This document shows positions 10,485-20,857 of a stretch of 37,502 nt of DNA, piece after piece. The translations under genes were made by a program, and so were the position numbers. Each line of letters opens with the position of its first letter. Positions within the stretch are counted from its first letter, which is position 1. The notes under the pieces are model-generated. The model saw only the letters and a list, made by a program, of their open reading frames with translations. It was not told the origin of the DNA and searched no databases. This DNA is from Candidatus Izemoplasmatales bacterium (GTDB taxonomy: Bacteria > Bacillota_I > Bacilli_A > Izemoplasmatales > Hujiaoplasmataceae): assembly GCA_028698875.1 (NCBI GenBank), contig JAQVVR010000010.1, positions 1 to 37,502 on the forward strand. The letters are read 5' to 3'.

Positions 10485-11882
10485 ATGTTACTTGAAAAAT
10501 CTCTAATTGAAGAAATAATCGCGAAATCATTGGCAACCGGTGCGGATTTCGCTGAAGTTTACACAGAGGACCGGATTTCATCGGGAATTATGTTAATCGG
10601 TGGACATGTGGAAAAAGCTAATTCAGCAAAAACCTTTGGCGTTGGGTTGCGCTTAGCCCAAGGTTTGTTCAGTGTCTACGGATATACCAATAGCAAAAAC
10701 CCAGATGATTTGTTAAAACTGGCATCCGATTTATCAAAATCGTTTTCTGCGGACAAAAAAACTGTTCCTGTAAAACTAGGAAAAATCGAAGTTGGGACTC
10801 ACCACAAAGTAAAAATTAATCCCCGTGATGTCAAACAAGAAACAAAAGTTGCTTTAATGCAAAGGGCGTATAAAGCCGCTAAAGAATACGACGAAGTCAT
10901 TCAACAGGTCAGTGTTAATCTCTCTGATTGGGTTCAGAATGTCGAAATTGCTAATAGTCTTGGCAGATACGTTACCGAAGAAAGAGTTCGTATTCGTTTC
11001 TATGTCAGTGCTATTGCCGGAAAAGACGGAATGATGCAAACGGGCGGCGAGGGTCCGGGAACCGCGCAAGGATATGAGTACTTCGATACCGAATGCAATG
11101 TTGAAGAAACAGCAATTAAGGCGGCCAAAACAGCAAAAACAATGTTATTCGCTGACGAATGTCCTAGCGGGGTTATGGCCGTTATTTTAAACAATGAGTT
11201 TGGCGGTGTCATTTTCCATGAAGCGTGCGGACATAGTTTAGAGGCCACATCAGTGTCGAAGAACGCATCTGTTTTCTGTGGAAAACTGGGTACAGTTGTT
11301 GCATCGCCGATTGTTAATGCAATCGACGACGGCACAATTGAAAACGGATGGGGATCGGCTAATTTTGATGACGAAGGCTATCCGCAGCAACGCCGAGTTT
11401 TAATTGAAAACGGTGTTTTGAAAACGTATATGGTAGACTTGCTAAATACACGAAGAATGGATCATAAACCAACCGGTTCTTCACGACGCGAATCATACAA
11501 ATTCGCGCCAACATCACGGATGAGCAATACATTTATTGATAATGGCACTTCGACATTCGAAGAAATCATCAAAGCTACTGAATATGGACTGTTCGCCGCA
11601 AAAATGGGTGGTGGTTCGGTTAATCCTGGAAATGGTGATTTCAACTTTTCTGTATCGGAAGGCTACATGGTAAGAAATGGTAAAATTGCTGAACCGGTCC
11701 GTGGAGCATCATTAGTTGGAAACGGTGCAGATATTTTATTCAAAATTGATATGATTGCCAACAATCTTGAGCGGGCTCGCGGAATGTGTGGATCAGCTTC
11801 CGGATCAATCCCAGCTGATGTCGGACAACCGACGCTAAGAGTTCACTCAATTACCGTTGGTGGTAAGAAAGGAGCGAAATAA
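10485..11882 (+). CDS. tldD: TldD-family metalloprotease, catalytic subunit
   Basis: TldD and TldE form a heterodimeric zinc protease; in E. coli it degrades unfolded peptides, matures microcin B17 and cleaves the CcdA antitoxin. This 465-residue protein has the TldD zinc motif HExxxH in VIFHEACGHSLEA (near residue 245) and the third ligand Cys near the C-terminus in RGMCGSASGS, so the active site looks complete. The GQPTLRV segment close to the end is also family-typical. The start has AGGAGG eight bases before it. It sits one base ahead of tldE. No RiPP precursor or modifying enzyme is visible nearby, so the substrate is unknown. Confidence 0.93.
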   Translation: MLLEKSLIEEIIAKSLATGADFAEVYTEDRISSGIMLIGGHVEKANSAKTFGVGLRLAQGLFSVYGYTNSKNPDDLLKLASDLSKSFSADKKTVPVKLGKIEVGTHHKVKINPRDVKQETKVALMQRAYKAAKEYDEVIQQVSVNLSDWVQNVEIANSLGRYVTEERVRIRFYVSAIAGKDGMMQTGGEGPGTAQGYEYFDTECNVEETAIKAAKTAKTMLFADECPSGVMAVILNNEFGGVIFHEACGHSLEATSVSKNASVFCGKLGTVVASPIVNAIDDGTIENGWGSANFDDEGYPQQRRVLIENGVLKTYMVDLLNTRRMDHKPTGSSRRESYKFAPTSRMSNTFIDNGTSTFEEIIKATEYGLFAAKMGGGSVNPGNGDFNFSVSEGYMVRNGKIAEPVRGASLVGNGADILFKIDMIANNLERARGMCGSASGSIPADVGQPTLRVHSITVGGKKGAK

Positions 11883-11883
11883 T

Positions 11884-13197
11884 ATGAACCTTGACTTATT
11901 ATTCCAAAAAGCCAAACAAAAAGGAATCGAAGATGTTCAGGCATTTTTATCTCACAAAAACGAACTTTCTATTGAAGTCTTTAACGGTGACTTGGACAAA
12001 TATGAAATTTCTGATTCATCTAGTTTGATTGTTCGTGGCATTTATCAAGGAAAATTTGGAACATTTGTTACCGAAGTGATGGATGACTCGATTATCGATT
12101 TGATTATTGATAATATGATTGCCAATGCAAAAATCATCGATTCTCCGGATGAGGCCATCATCTATGCGGGCGATAAAAAATATGAAATAGTCGAAGGCTT
12201 GTTTGAAGAAGCTTTAGAAAAGAAAGATGCGGCAGAGAAAATTGCCGCAGTAAAAGAACTTGACGGATTACTTCACAAAGCGGATCCACGGGTCTCAATT
12301 GCAGAAACGATGTATTCAGAAACCACGAGGACTGTTTTATTACAAAACACCAAAGGATTAAAGCTATATAACAAGGTTAATTCGGCATATCTTGGTGCTC
12401 AAGTTATTGTTAAAGACGAAGCCGATCAACGGACTGGGTTTGATCTTGATATCACCAATGATTTTGCGGATTTTAATTTATCCGAGCTTGCGGACCGAAT
12501 CGTCAAAGAAGGAATTGACGCTTTAGGAGCTAAACCAATTGCTTCAAATAATTATGAAATTATCCTACGTCGTGATGCTTTAGCTATTTTGCTAGCGACA
12601 TTTCAAAATGTCTTTTCCGCGGATGCGGTCCAAAAAGGCTTGTCGCTTCTTAAAGGCAAGTTAAGTGAAACAATCGGTTCAGAACTAGTCACAATTGTTG
12701 ATGATCCATTCCTTAAGAAATCTAGTTCTTCCCGTTCATTTGATGATGAGGGATGCGCCACAAAATACAAAGAATTAATCAAAAATGGCGTTCTCACGAC
12801 ATATTTGCATAATTTAAACACCGCCAAAAAAGATGGTCTTTCTACTACCGGGAATGGTTTTAGCGGATCGGTTTCTTTCATCAATATGAAAATGATTTCT
12901 GGAAACGATACTATGGAAGCGATGTTAGCATCAATCAAAGATGGCTTATTAATTACTAATCTGCAAGGGTCACACGCCGGTGCTAACACGGTATCGGGGG
13001 ATTTCTCGCTTCAGGCGTCTGGTTTTGTCATCAAAGATGGCAAAATCGGAGCACCAGTGGCTTTAGTCACGGTTGCGGGTAATTTTATCTCGTTATTAAA
13101 AGACATTGTTGCGGTTGGAGATGATTCAAAGACGAGTTTTTATGGAGTAACATGCCCATCAGTTAAAGTCAAATCCATGCCGGTTTCTGGTTTATAA
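11884..13197 (+). CDS. tldE: TldE/PmbA family protein, non-catalytic partner
   Basis: This is the second half of the TldD/TldE protease. It shares the overall fold (for example SRSFDDEGCATKYKELIKNG and GSHAGANTVSGDFS) but has no HExxxH motif, as expected for the non-catalytic subunit that shapes the peptide channel. I take the ATG at 11884, one base after the tldD stop, with AAAGGAG upstream inside tldD; a longer frame opening at 11857 would overlap tldD and lacks a good ribosome site. The protein has 437 residues, normal for PmbA. A strong terminator follows. Confidence 0.92.
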   Translation: MNLDLLFQKAKQKGIEDVQAFLSHKNELSIEVFNGDLDKYEISDSSSLIVRGIYQGKFGTFVTEVMDDSIIDLIIDNMIANAKIIDSPDEAIIYAGDKKYEIVEGLFEEALEKKDAAEKIAAVKELDGLLHKADPRVSIAETMYSETTRTVLLQNTKGLKLYNKVNSAYLGAQVIVKDEADQRTGFDLDITNDFADFNLSELADRIVKEGIDALGAKPIASNNYEIILRRDALAILLATFQNVFSADAVQKGLSLLKGKLSETIGSELVTIVDDPFLKKSSSSRSFDDEGCATKYKELIKNGVLTTYLHNLNTAKKDGLSTTGNGFSGSVSFINMKMISGNDTMEAMLASIKDGLLITNLQGSHAGANTVSGDFSLQASGFVIKDGKIGAPVALVTVAGNFISLLKDIVAVGDDSKTSFYGVTCPSVKVKSMPVSGL

Positions 13198-13212
13198 TAA
13201 TTATTGCAGTTT

Positions 13213-13243
13213 AAATCCCATCGAGTTATGATGGGATTTTTAA
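13213..13243 (+). terminator. tldD-tldE terminator
   Basis: AAATCCCATC (13213-13222) pairs with GATGGGATTT (13230-13239), 7-base loop, T-run. Confidence 0.88.
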
Positions 13244-13296
13244 ATATATTAACATAATCCGATTTTTAAACAGATTTAGTGTATCTGGCTTAAAAC

Positions 13297-13325
13297 TTTA
13301 CTTTATCACAAAAACTTTGTATAAT
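13297..13325 (+). promoter_or_regulatory. fba promoter
   Basis: -35 TTTACT (13297-13302), 17-base spacer, -10 TATAAT (13320-13325), giving a leader of about 45 bases. Confidence 0.78.
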
Positions 13326-13374
13326 ATAGAGCGATAAACATCAATATGAGCCGAATTCTATCAGGAGGAAATAT

Positions 13375-14241
13375 ATGAAAACAGTCTCGCTAGAAGCAAT
13401 GTGTAAAAAAGCTTTTGAAAACGGATATGCCGTTGGTCAATTCAATATCAATAATCTTGAATGGACAAAAGCCGTTTTACAAACGGCGCAAGAAATGAAT
13501 TCACCAGTCATCCTTGGAGTTTCGGAAGGGGCCGGTAAATACATGACTGGTTTTAAAACCGTTGCGACAATGGTGGATTCGATGATTGAATCATTAAACA
13601 TAACAGTTCCAGTGGCTTTACATCTTGATCACGGGACATATGAAGGCACATTTAAGGCCATTGAAGCCGGTTTTTCTTCGGTCATGTTTGATGGATCTAA
13701 ATACCCAATTGACGAAAACATCGCCAAAACCCAAGAATTCGTGGCTCTGACCAAAAAACTTGGCTTGTCAATGGAAGCCGAAGTCGGCGCTATTGGCGGG
13801 GAAGAAGATGGCGTTTTGGGAATGGGCGAATTGGCGGATCCAGATGAATGTCAACGAATTGCTGGACTTGGAGTCACAATTTTAGCTGCCGGTATTGGAA
13901 ACATTCATGGAGTATATCCTGCCAATTGGCAAGGACTTAATTTCAAAGTTTTAGCTGATATAAAAAAGAAAGTTGATAACAAACCGTTAGTTCTACATGG
14001 CGGCACTGGAATTCCGGATGAAATGGTAAAAAAAGCTATCGCTTTAGGCGTTGCTAAAATTAATGTCAATACGGAGTGTCAGTTGGTTTTTGCCGCCGCG
14101 GTTCGCAAATATATCGAAGCGGGTAAAGACCGCGAAGGCAAAGGATATGATCCCAGAAAGCTTCTCGCCCCGGGAGTTGAAGCAATAAAACAAACCGTCA
14201 GGGAAAAGATGATTTTATTTGGCTCGGTTGATAAAGCGTAA
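13375..14241 (+). CDS. fba: Class II fructose-bisphosphate aldolase
   Basis: This zinc enzyme splits fructose 1,6-bisphosphate into dihydroxyacetone phosphate and glyceraldehyde 3-phosphate in glycolysis, and runs in reverse in gluconeogenesis. The 288-residue length matches Bacillus FbaA. Zinc and active-site motifs are present: ALHLDHGTYEG (catalytic Asp and zinc His), EAEVGAIGGEEDG, AAGIGNIHGVYP (zinc His) and PLVLHGGTGIP (zinc His), then AKINVNTECQ for phosphate binding. The ATG has AGGAGG seven bases upstream and a clear promoter. A related aldolase for tagatose bisphosphate cannot be fully excluded, but the sequence reads like the glycolytic enzyme. Confidence 0.94.
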   Translation: MKTVSLEAMCKKAFENGYAVGQFNINNLEWTKAVLQTAQEMNSPVILGVSEGAGKYMTGFKTVATMVDSMIESLNITVPVALHLDHGTYEGTFKAIEAGFSSVMFDGSKYPIDENIAKTQEFVALTKKLGLSMEAEVGAIGGEEDGVLGMGELADPDECQRIAGLGVTILAAGIGNIHGVYPANWQGLNFKVLADIKKKVDNKPLVLHGGTGIPDEMVKKAIALGVAKINVNTECQLVFAAAVRKYIEAGKDREGKGYDPRKLLAPGVEAIKQTVREKMILFGSVDKA

Positions 14242-14251
14242 TTGACATCAC

Positions 14252-14284
14252 AAAAAAACCATAAGATAATATTTGGCTTTTTTA
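14252..14284 (+). terminator. Weak terminator after fba
   Basis: An A-rich arm ending ACCA pairs imperfectly with TTGGC followed by seven T's, with a bulged C. It abuts the next promoter. Confidence 0.4.
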
Positions 14285-14291
14285 TCAGTAA

Positions 14292-14300
14292 TGATATAAT
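14292..14300 (+). promoter_or_regulatory. Extended -10 promoter for the unknown/TPR gene pair
   Basis: TGA-TATAAT, 21 bases before the TTG start at 14322. Confidence 0.6.
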
Positions 14301-14321
14301 GATACATAAGGCGGTGAAAAC

Positions 14322-14903
14322 TTGGATGCTCTCTTGAATGAATTTAAATCATGGAAAAAGGAAAATCAGCCGTTGTATCTCGATTTAAAAGCCCACGAAT
14401 CTTTGCTTTTTGATCGGTTTTACCCGGTTTTTACGGTTTTAGACCACATTTTACAAGAAACAACCGCAAAAAGAATGAAACTAGATTCGGATTTAATAAA
14501 GATCTTTGATGTAGGACTGGCATTTCTTAACGACCAGTTTGAATCATGCAAAATTTACCTGAGCACTAATTTTCACAACGATATACATGAACTGATGAAA
14601 TTTGATAGCGTCATCAACTACGTCCTGTTTGCCGAAGATGTTCGCTACGAACTTGAAGAAAAACAACGCAAATATGATAAAGACACTTTAGACAAATTAT
14701 GTGACAAACTAGAAAATATCATTGATAAGCAACTATCCGTCGATGGTAATTTGGGATTATATGTTGATGAACAGATTCGCGTAATTTGTGGTGACAATGA
14801 ATTAGATTTTTATGGCATTATCGATATCTTTTCCGATATCGCTGACACTTTAGGCATAACTTTGTACGAAGACGAAGAAATCGTCATCGGAAAAGATATA
14901 TAA
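14322..14903 (+). CDS. Conserved-looking protein of unknown function
   Basis: I do not recognise this 193-residue protein. The start is a TTG at 14322, chosen because AAGGCGGTG lies just upstream and the nearby ATG at 14326 is out of frame. It is soluble, rich in Asp, Glu, Lys and aromatic residues, and appears mostly helical; residues about 105-130 (EEKQRKYDKDTLDKLCDKLE) could form a coiled coil. It has no signal peptide or TM. It is followed after 12 bases by a TPR membrane protein and shares its promoter, so the two may work together. Confidence 0.75.
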   Translation: MDALLNEFKSWKKENQPLYLDLKAHESLLFDRFYPVFTVLDHILQETTAKRMKLDSDLIKIFDVGLAFLNDQFESCKIYLSTNFHNDIHELMKFDSVINYVLFAEDVRYELEEKQRKYDKDTLDKLCDKLENIIDKQLSVDGNLGLYVDEQIRVICGDNELDFYGIIDIFSDIADTLGITLYEDEEIVIGKDI

Positions 14904-14915
14904 AAAGGAGAAATT

Positions 14916-15824
14916 ATGAATAGAAAACAATTTATAACAGCACTAATTGTTCTGTCTGTCGGTGGCGTCGCTTTGATTGTCACCGAATCCATCTTCAAAT
15001 ATTTTGGCGATAACGGGTGGCTCTATGATATCCTCATCATTTCGTTTGGATATTTGTTTATTAAGTACAAAATGACCGCTCCATGGCAACTATTTACTAA
15101 CAAATTTTCAATGATGGTTGACTATGATCTTGATGTCGCTGGTGCCGTTCAATTGGCGGAAAAAGCCGTTGCGGATGCGCCAACAAAACAATTTAAAACA
15201 TTATATCAGGTTTATTTGGGAATTGCTTTATATAATGCTGGACGATATGAAGATGCCATCAAAAATTTTAATTCCATTGAACTAAAGAAAATTATCACCG
15301 GATACCAAGTCTTAATCTTTGCCTATACCAGTTACGCTTCTTTTGAACTGGACGATATGGAGACTGTCCGTCAGAGTATCGAAAGAATAAAAAATGTCAA
15401 AGAAAAACTCGGACCAAAATATGCCGATTTCGTTGACGGTTATACAGAATTGCTTGATGCTATGCAAAACCTTTCGGATGATCCCGAACATTACAAAGAA
15501 GTCATCGAACGGCATTTTTCCCGCGAAGATGGATTTATCTCAACTAAACTGATTCTCAACTACCGTTTAGCTTTGTACTATAAGGAAATCCATGATGATT
15601 TGGAAATGGACAAATGTCTGGCTTTTGTTATAGCTAATGGCAAAGAACACCACACGGCATTAAGGGCAAAAGAAATATTTAAGGGCTTAGTCAATGTGGA
15701 TGATTATATTTACGTTGAACCGCAACCGGGTGAGGTTGTTGAAACACAACAAGGCGAATTTAAAGAGCCGGAAATGATTGAAGAAAAACCGGAAGAAACC
15801 GAAAAACAAGATAATCAGGAATAA
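14916..15824 (+). CDS. Membrane-anchored TPR-like protein
   Basis: This 302-residue protein starts with two likely TM segments (about residues 7-27 and 33-50), separated by a short charged stretch. Residues about 75-240 are repeated helix pairs of TPR type, for example LYQVYLGIALYNAGRYEDAI, a typical TPR helix, and YRLALYYKEIHDDLEMDKC. The last 40 residues are a disordered Glu/Pro-rich tail. TPR domains bind other proteins, so a membrane scaffold role is plausible, but partner and function are unknown. AAAGGAG precedes the ATG. It lies 12 bases after an unknown cytosolic protein and ends at a bidirectional terminator. Confidence 0.8.
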   Translation: MNRKQFITALIVLSVGGVALIVTESIFKYFGDNGWLYDILIISFGYLFIKYKMTAPWQLFTNKFSMMVDYDLDVAGAVQLAEKAVADAPTKQFKTLYQVYLGIALYNAGRYEDAIKNFNSIELKKIITGYQVLIFAYTSYASFELDDMETVRQSIERIKNVKEKLGPKYADFVDGYTELLDAMQNLSDDPEHYKEVIERHFSREDGFISTKLILNYRLALYYKEIHDDLEMDKCLAFVIANGKEHHTALRAKEIFKGLVNVDDYIYVEPQPGEVVETQQGEFKEPEMIEEKPEETEKQDNQE

Positions 15825-15830
15825 AAAAAG

Positions 15831-15868
15831 AAAATCGGCCAAGAGAGAAATTCTCAGGCCGATTTTTA
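15831..15868. terminator. Bidirectional terminator between TPR gene and lysS
   Basis: AAAATCGGCC (15831-15840) pairs with GGCCGATTTT (15857-15866), with an inner GAGA/TCTC extension. Both strands are followed by T-runs. Confidence 0.88.
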
Positions 15869-15869
15869 A

Positions 15870-17372
<1,503 letters not shown>

Positions 17373-18368
17373 TTACTCCTCAATATTAGTAGCAGTTATT
17401 AACAAAGCTAAGTTGGTATATTGCATAATTTGATAATAATCAATGTTTTGGGCTCGATCACTGTCTGAAAGAGACGGCATGGTATTATAGTATAGTTTAA
17501 CGGGGTTAAGCCCTAAAGCGGTCAAAGCGGTAAAAATATCATCAGATGCCGGCGAACTGGCATTCACTTCATAGATGATGTGACGAATAGAATTTGCTTG
17601 GGCTTGACTAAGAATTGACTCCCGATCTTGAGCAATGGCAACATCGTTTTCTTCATGATATCCTGGCGAGATTGATATTGTTTTCAAACCATAATCAGCC
17701 TTTAGATAGCCATATAGATTCGTGGAAGTAAGAACTGTTTTCGATTCGGGGTTGATAGCAGCGTCATAAGCAGCATCGAGGCTAGAAAGAATTGCCAGAA
17801 GATTATCTCGATTAGTGGCGATGGTTGAAGCCAGTTCGGGGTATCCGGTTTGGGCATCAATTAATTTCGTATATAACAAACCGACAACTTGAATCATTCG
17901 TTTTGGACTTATCCAGAAATGCGGATCCAGTCCAATTTCAGTATCTGTGGCTTCGTCGTCTTCTTCATCATCGTGAGAATGATGAGACACCCCTTCAATC
18001 AATAACGAATTCACCCCGTTTACATCAAATTCTGTTTCGAGTTTGACGAGGGTCACTTCTTCATCGGTAAAGATTGTGCTAATTTGGTTATCAATATAGG
18101 TGTCAAAGAAAGCACCAATATAAAACAGATATTTAGCTTCGGTCATAGCAATGATTTGTTTCGGAGCCCAATCGACTGATTCATTATGGGAAGTAACTCC
18201 AGGGACCATTCCACAAGTGATGTCAGTGTCTGTGAGTAAGGAGTCAACAAGGTATTCTAGTGGATAGACGGTCACATAGATATTGTAAGTAACCAGGCTG
18301 TTAGTACAAGCCGATAAGGAAAAGAATCCGAGAACTGTTAAAAAAAGCACTGCAATTTTTTTGCTCAA
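17373..18368 (-). CDS. Metal-binding lipoprotein of the ZnuA/TroA family
   Basis: This looks like the substrate-binding lipoprotein of a Zn/Mn ABC importer (about 331 residues). The signal peptide ends in a lipobox, FFSLSAC. ZnuA-type features are the first His in GVTSHNESVDWAP, a His/Asp-rich loop (SHHSHDDEEDDE) and the second ligand in GLDPHFWISPKRM. The third His, normally in a TSHxAFGY context, is Asn here (TSTNLYGYLKADYGL), although GYHEEN follows and could substitute. I prefer the TTG start at 18368, with AGGTGAT just upstream; a GTG at 18377 overlaps that site. No permease or ATPase gene is adjacent. It has its own promoter and leads into lysS. Confidence 0.82.
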   Translation of the reverse strand: MSKKIAVLFLTVLGFFSLSACTNSLVTYNIYVTVYPLEYLVDSLLTDTDITCGMVPGVTSHNESVDWAPKQIIAMTEAKYLFYIGAFFDTYIDNQISTIFTDEEVTLVKLETEFDVNGVNSLLIEGVSHHSHDDEEDDEATDTEIGLDPHFWISPKRMIQVVGLLYTKLIDAQTGYPELASTIATNRDNLLAILSSLDAAYDAAINPESKTVLTSTNLYGYLKADYGLKTISISPGYHEENDVAIAQDRESILSQAQANSIRHIIYEVNASSPASDDIFTALTALGLNPVKLYYNTMPSLSDSDRAQNIDYYQIMQYTNLALLITATNIEE

Positions 18369-18402
18369 GATAATCACCTAGATTCATACGTTTATATTTA
18401 TT

Positions 18403-18431
18403 ATTATAGCCTATAATTTTCATTTTCGCAA
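18403..18431 (-). promoter_or_regulatory. Promoter for the metal-binding lipoprotein and lysS
   Basis: Minus strand: -35 TTGCGA (18431-18426), 17-base spacer, -10 TATAAT (18408-18403). It begins right after the rqcP stop codon, splitting the minus-strand run into two transcription units. Confidence 0.75.
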
Positions 18432-18704
18432 TCAAATCCCCAAATCGGGGGTATTCTTTGTTTCCTCAAGGATTTCATACATTTTTTCGGCATCAGCTTT
18501 TTTTGTAAGATCAGCAATCAGCAATGCCCGGATGACCAATACTTTATTTCCGTACACGATTTTGATGCGATCGCCTGCCTTGACTTCACTTGCAGGCTTC
18601 GCCATATGATCGTTGATGAACACTCGTTCGTTAGCGGCGATGTCTTTGGCGACGACGCGACGTTTGAATAAACGCGAGACTTTTAAAAACTTATCAAGAC
18701 GCAA
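18432..18704 (-). CDS. rqcP: S4-domain RNA-binding protein, RqcP-like
   Basis: RqcP (YabO) binds stalled 50S subunits and works with RqcH to add Ala tails during ribosome-associated quality control. The 90-residue protein is one S4 domain: it begins LRLDKFLKVSRLFKRRVVAK, the classic family opening, and continues with INDHMAKPASEVKAGD. The ribosome site AAGAGGTGG covers the GTG at 18713, so I choose the TTG at 18704, which gives the usual family start MRLDKFLK. It follows ftsH after a hairpin spacer and is probably cotranscribed with it. HslR/Hsp15, a related S4 protein, is the alternative. Confidence 0.87.
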   Translation of the reverse strand: MRLDKFLKVSRLFKRRVVAKDIAANERVFINDHMAKPASEVKAGDRIKIVYGNKVLVIRALLIADLTKKADAEKMYEILEETKNTPDLGI

Positions 18705-18727
18705 GAATACCACCTCTTTTTTAAGAA

Positions 18728-18752
18728 CAAGGGATACGGCTCGTATCCCTTG
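18728..18752 (-). other. Strong hairpin between ftsH and rqcP
   Basis: CAAGGGATACG (18728-18738) pairs perfectly with CGTATCCCTTG (18742-18752) around a 3-base loop. On the minus strand it is followed by TTCTT and then A's, not a proper T-run. It may be a partial terminator or an mRNA-stabilising hairpin after ftsH, lowering rqcP expression relative to ftsH. Confidence 0.7.
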
Positions 18753-18758
18753 AATGGT

Positions 18759-20828
18759 TTATACTTTTTTTTCAGGATCGGTTGTCGAAACAACGGATTC
18801 TGTTTCGGCAGGAGAAGAAGGAGTAATAACTGGATTCTTGGATTCTTTGGATTCGGCGGGATTACTAAGAAGAATATCGTCCCACCGTGACAACCGACCA
18901 GTTTTAACGATTTCATCGATGTCTTCTTTCGTAAGGGTTTCAACCTCAAGTAAGTAGTGAGCGATTTTTCGTAAAAGATCTTCGTTCTCGCGAATCAAAA
19001 CTTTAGCTTTTTCATAGCATTCATGAATGATGTTACGAACTTCCTTATCAATTTCGGTAGCGATATTTTCGGAGAAGTTTTTATCTTTTCCATAATCACG
19101 GCCTAAGAAGACAGGGCCAGTATTCCGTTCGTAAGTAACCGGACCGAGGTTTTCTGACATCCCATATTCGGTAATCATTGCCCGGGCGATGGTAGTAGCT
19201 TTTAGTAAATCGTTATGAGCTCCGGTGGAGATTTCTGAGAAGATAATTTCTTCGGCAACGCGGCCACCCAGTAAGCCGGTGATAATTTCCAATAATCCTT
19301 GGCGCGTTTGTAAGAAAGCTTGTTCCTCTTCGGGAAGCATCAAGTTATATCCGCCAGCTTGTCCGCGAGGAATGATAGTGACTTTCTGGACAATATTGGC
19401 ATTCTGAAGTTTGATGCCCACAACAGCATGCCCAGATTCATGGAAGGCGATAAATTGACGCTCCTTCTTGGAGAAGACACGCGATTTTTTGGCTGGACCC
19501 ATTAACACACGGTCAACGGCTTCATCAATATGGTAGAGTTCGATTTGTTTTTTGTTTTCTCGGGCGGCAAGTAAAGCGGCTTCATTCATTAAATTTTCTA
19601 AGTCGGCACCGGTGAATCCGGGAGTGCGATGCGCAATTTCCTCAAAAGTAATATTCGGATTGATTTTTTTGTGACGGGAATGAACTTTTAGAATCTCGGT
19701 GCGACCTTTAATATCCGGGACACCGACATAGATTTGACGATCGAAACGGCCTGGGCGCAAAAGCGCGGGATCAAGAATATCAACGCGATTCGTTGCGGCA
19801 AGAATGATAACACCAGAATTATGTCCGAATCCATCCATCTCAACAAGTAATTGATTTAATGTCTGTTCACGTTCGTCATGTCCGCCGCCAAGGCCTGTGC
19901 CTCTTTGTCGGCCGACAGCATCAATTTCGTCAATGAATAAAATACAAGGAGCATTCTGTTTGGCGGTTTTGAACATGTCGCGGACGCGGCTGGCGCCGAC
20001 ACCAACGAACATTTCTAAGAAATCAGATCCAGACACGAAGTAGAAAGGCACATTGGCCTCGCCAGCGACAGCGCGGGCAATTAATGTTTTACCAGTTCCT
20101 GGAGGGCCAATGAGAATGACCCCTTTGGGGATTCTAGCGCCAAGATCCATATATTTTTTGGGGCTTTTTAAGAAATCGATGATTTCCTGTAATTCTTCTT
20201 TTTCTTCATCAGCACCCGCAACATCATTAAATGTGGTCTTTTGGTTTTTAGAAACACGAGCCCGACTTTTACCAAAATCGAAAGCTTGTTTATTAGCGTT
20301 GGTGTTTCCCCGCATCATATATACAAGCAAAACAACAACTCCGATTACTAAAACGATTGGAAATAGAATACTTAACCAATCATAAGTAGAGCCAGGAGTG
20401 TGTAGATATGTGACATTATTAGTCGCATCTAAATCACCATTTAAATTATCGATAATCGTGGTGATGCGATTTAGGTCATTATCGTTAGCTAAGTAAGTGA
20501 AAACGGTGATCTTCGAGATGTTATCAGCGGTGATAGTGACCGTGGTTCCGTCTACCCCCGTTATTGTGATGCCGGGTTTGAAAACAATTATCGCTTTATA
20601 ACCGCGATAGTTTATATCACCGGAAATGGGAGTGACGGATACTTGGGAAATATTTTCGTTGTTTAAAGCACTTTCAAATTGACTTACACTCAGCTCAACT
20701 GGGGAATTCAGGTTTCCGAATCCGATGATGACAGCGATTCCGAGTAAAATCAAAATGGCAATCATCACAAAATGAGATGTTCGACTAGTTAAAGGCTTTT
20801 TGACGGGTTGATTGGTATTTTCGGCCAT
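18759..20828 (-). CDS. ftsH: ATP-dependent zinc metalloprotease FtsH
   Basis: FtsH is a membrane-anchored hexameric AAA+ protease that removes misfolded membrane proteins and regulators. The 689-residue protein has TM1 near residues 19-38, an extracellular domain to about 150, TM2 near 155-176, then the AAA module with Walker A in [13 protein letters not shown], Walker B in [11 protein letters not shown] and the SRH region ([20 protein letters not shown]). The zinc site is HESGH, and the peptidase domain runs to about 640. A Pro/Ser/Glu tail ends the chain. AAGGAGG precedes the ATG. It follows hpt by 29 bases as in Bacillus. Confidence 0.98.
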   Translation of the reverse strand: MAENTNQPVKKPLTSRTSHFVMIAILILLGIAVIIGFGNLNSPVELSVSQFESALNNENISQVSVTPISGDINYRGYKAIIVFKPGITITGVDGTTVTITADNISKITVFTYLANDNDLNRITTIIDNLNGDLDATNNVTYLHTPGSTYDWLSILFPIVLVIGVVVLLVYMMRGNTNANKQAFDFGKSRARVSKNQKTTFNDVAGADEEKEELQEIIDFLKSPKKYMDLGARIPKGVILIGPPGTGKTLIARAVAGEANVPFYFVSGSDFLEMFVGVGASRVRDMFKTAKQNAPCILFIDEIDAVGRQRGTGLGGGHDEREQTLNQLLVEMDGFGHNSGVIILAATNRVDILDPALLRPGRFDRQIYVGVPDIKGRTEILKVHSRHKKINPNITFEEIAHRTPGFTGADLENLMNEAALLAARENKKQIELYHIDEAVDRVLMGPAKKSRVFSKKERQFIAFHESGHAVVGIKLQNANIVQKVTIIPRGQAGGYNLMLPEEEQAFLQTRQGLLEIITGLLGGRVAEEIIFSEISTGAHNDLLKATTIARAMITEYGMSENLGPVTYERNTGPVFLGRDYGKDKNFSENIATEIDKEVRNIIHECYEKAKVLIRENEDLLRKIAHYLLEVETLTKEDIDEIVKTGRLSRWDDILLSNPAESKESKNPVITPSSPAETESVVSTTDPEKKV

Positions 20829-20857
20829 AATAGACCTCCTTATGATGTCTCAGATTA

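Noticed and set aside
18683-18949. Minus-strand open frame overlapping the ends of ftsH and rqcP
   Set aside because: It is in another frame of the ftsH C-terminal tail, has no family resemblance and crosses the hairpin between the genes.
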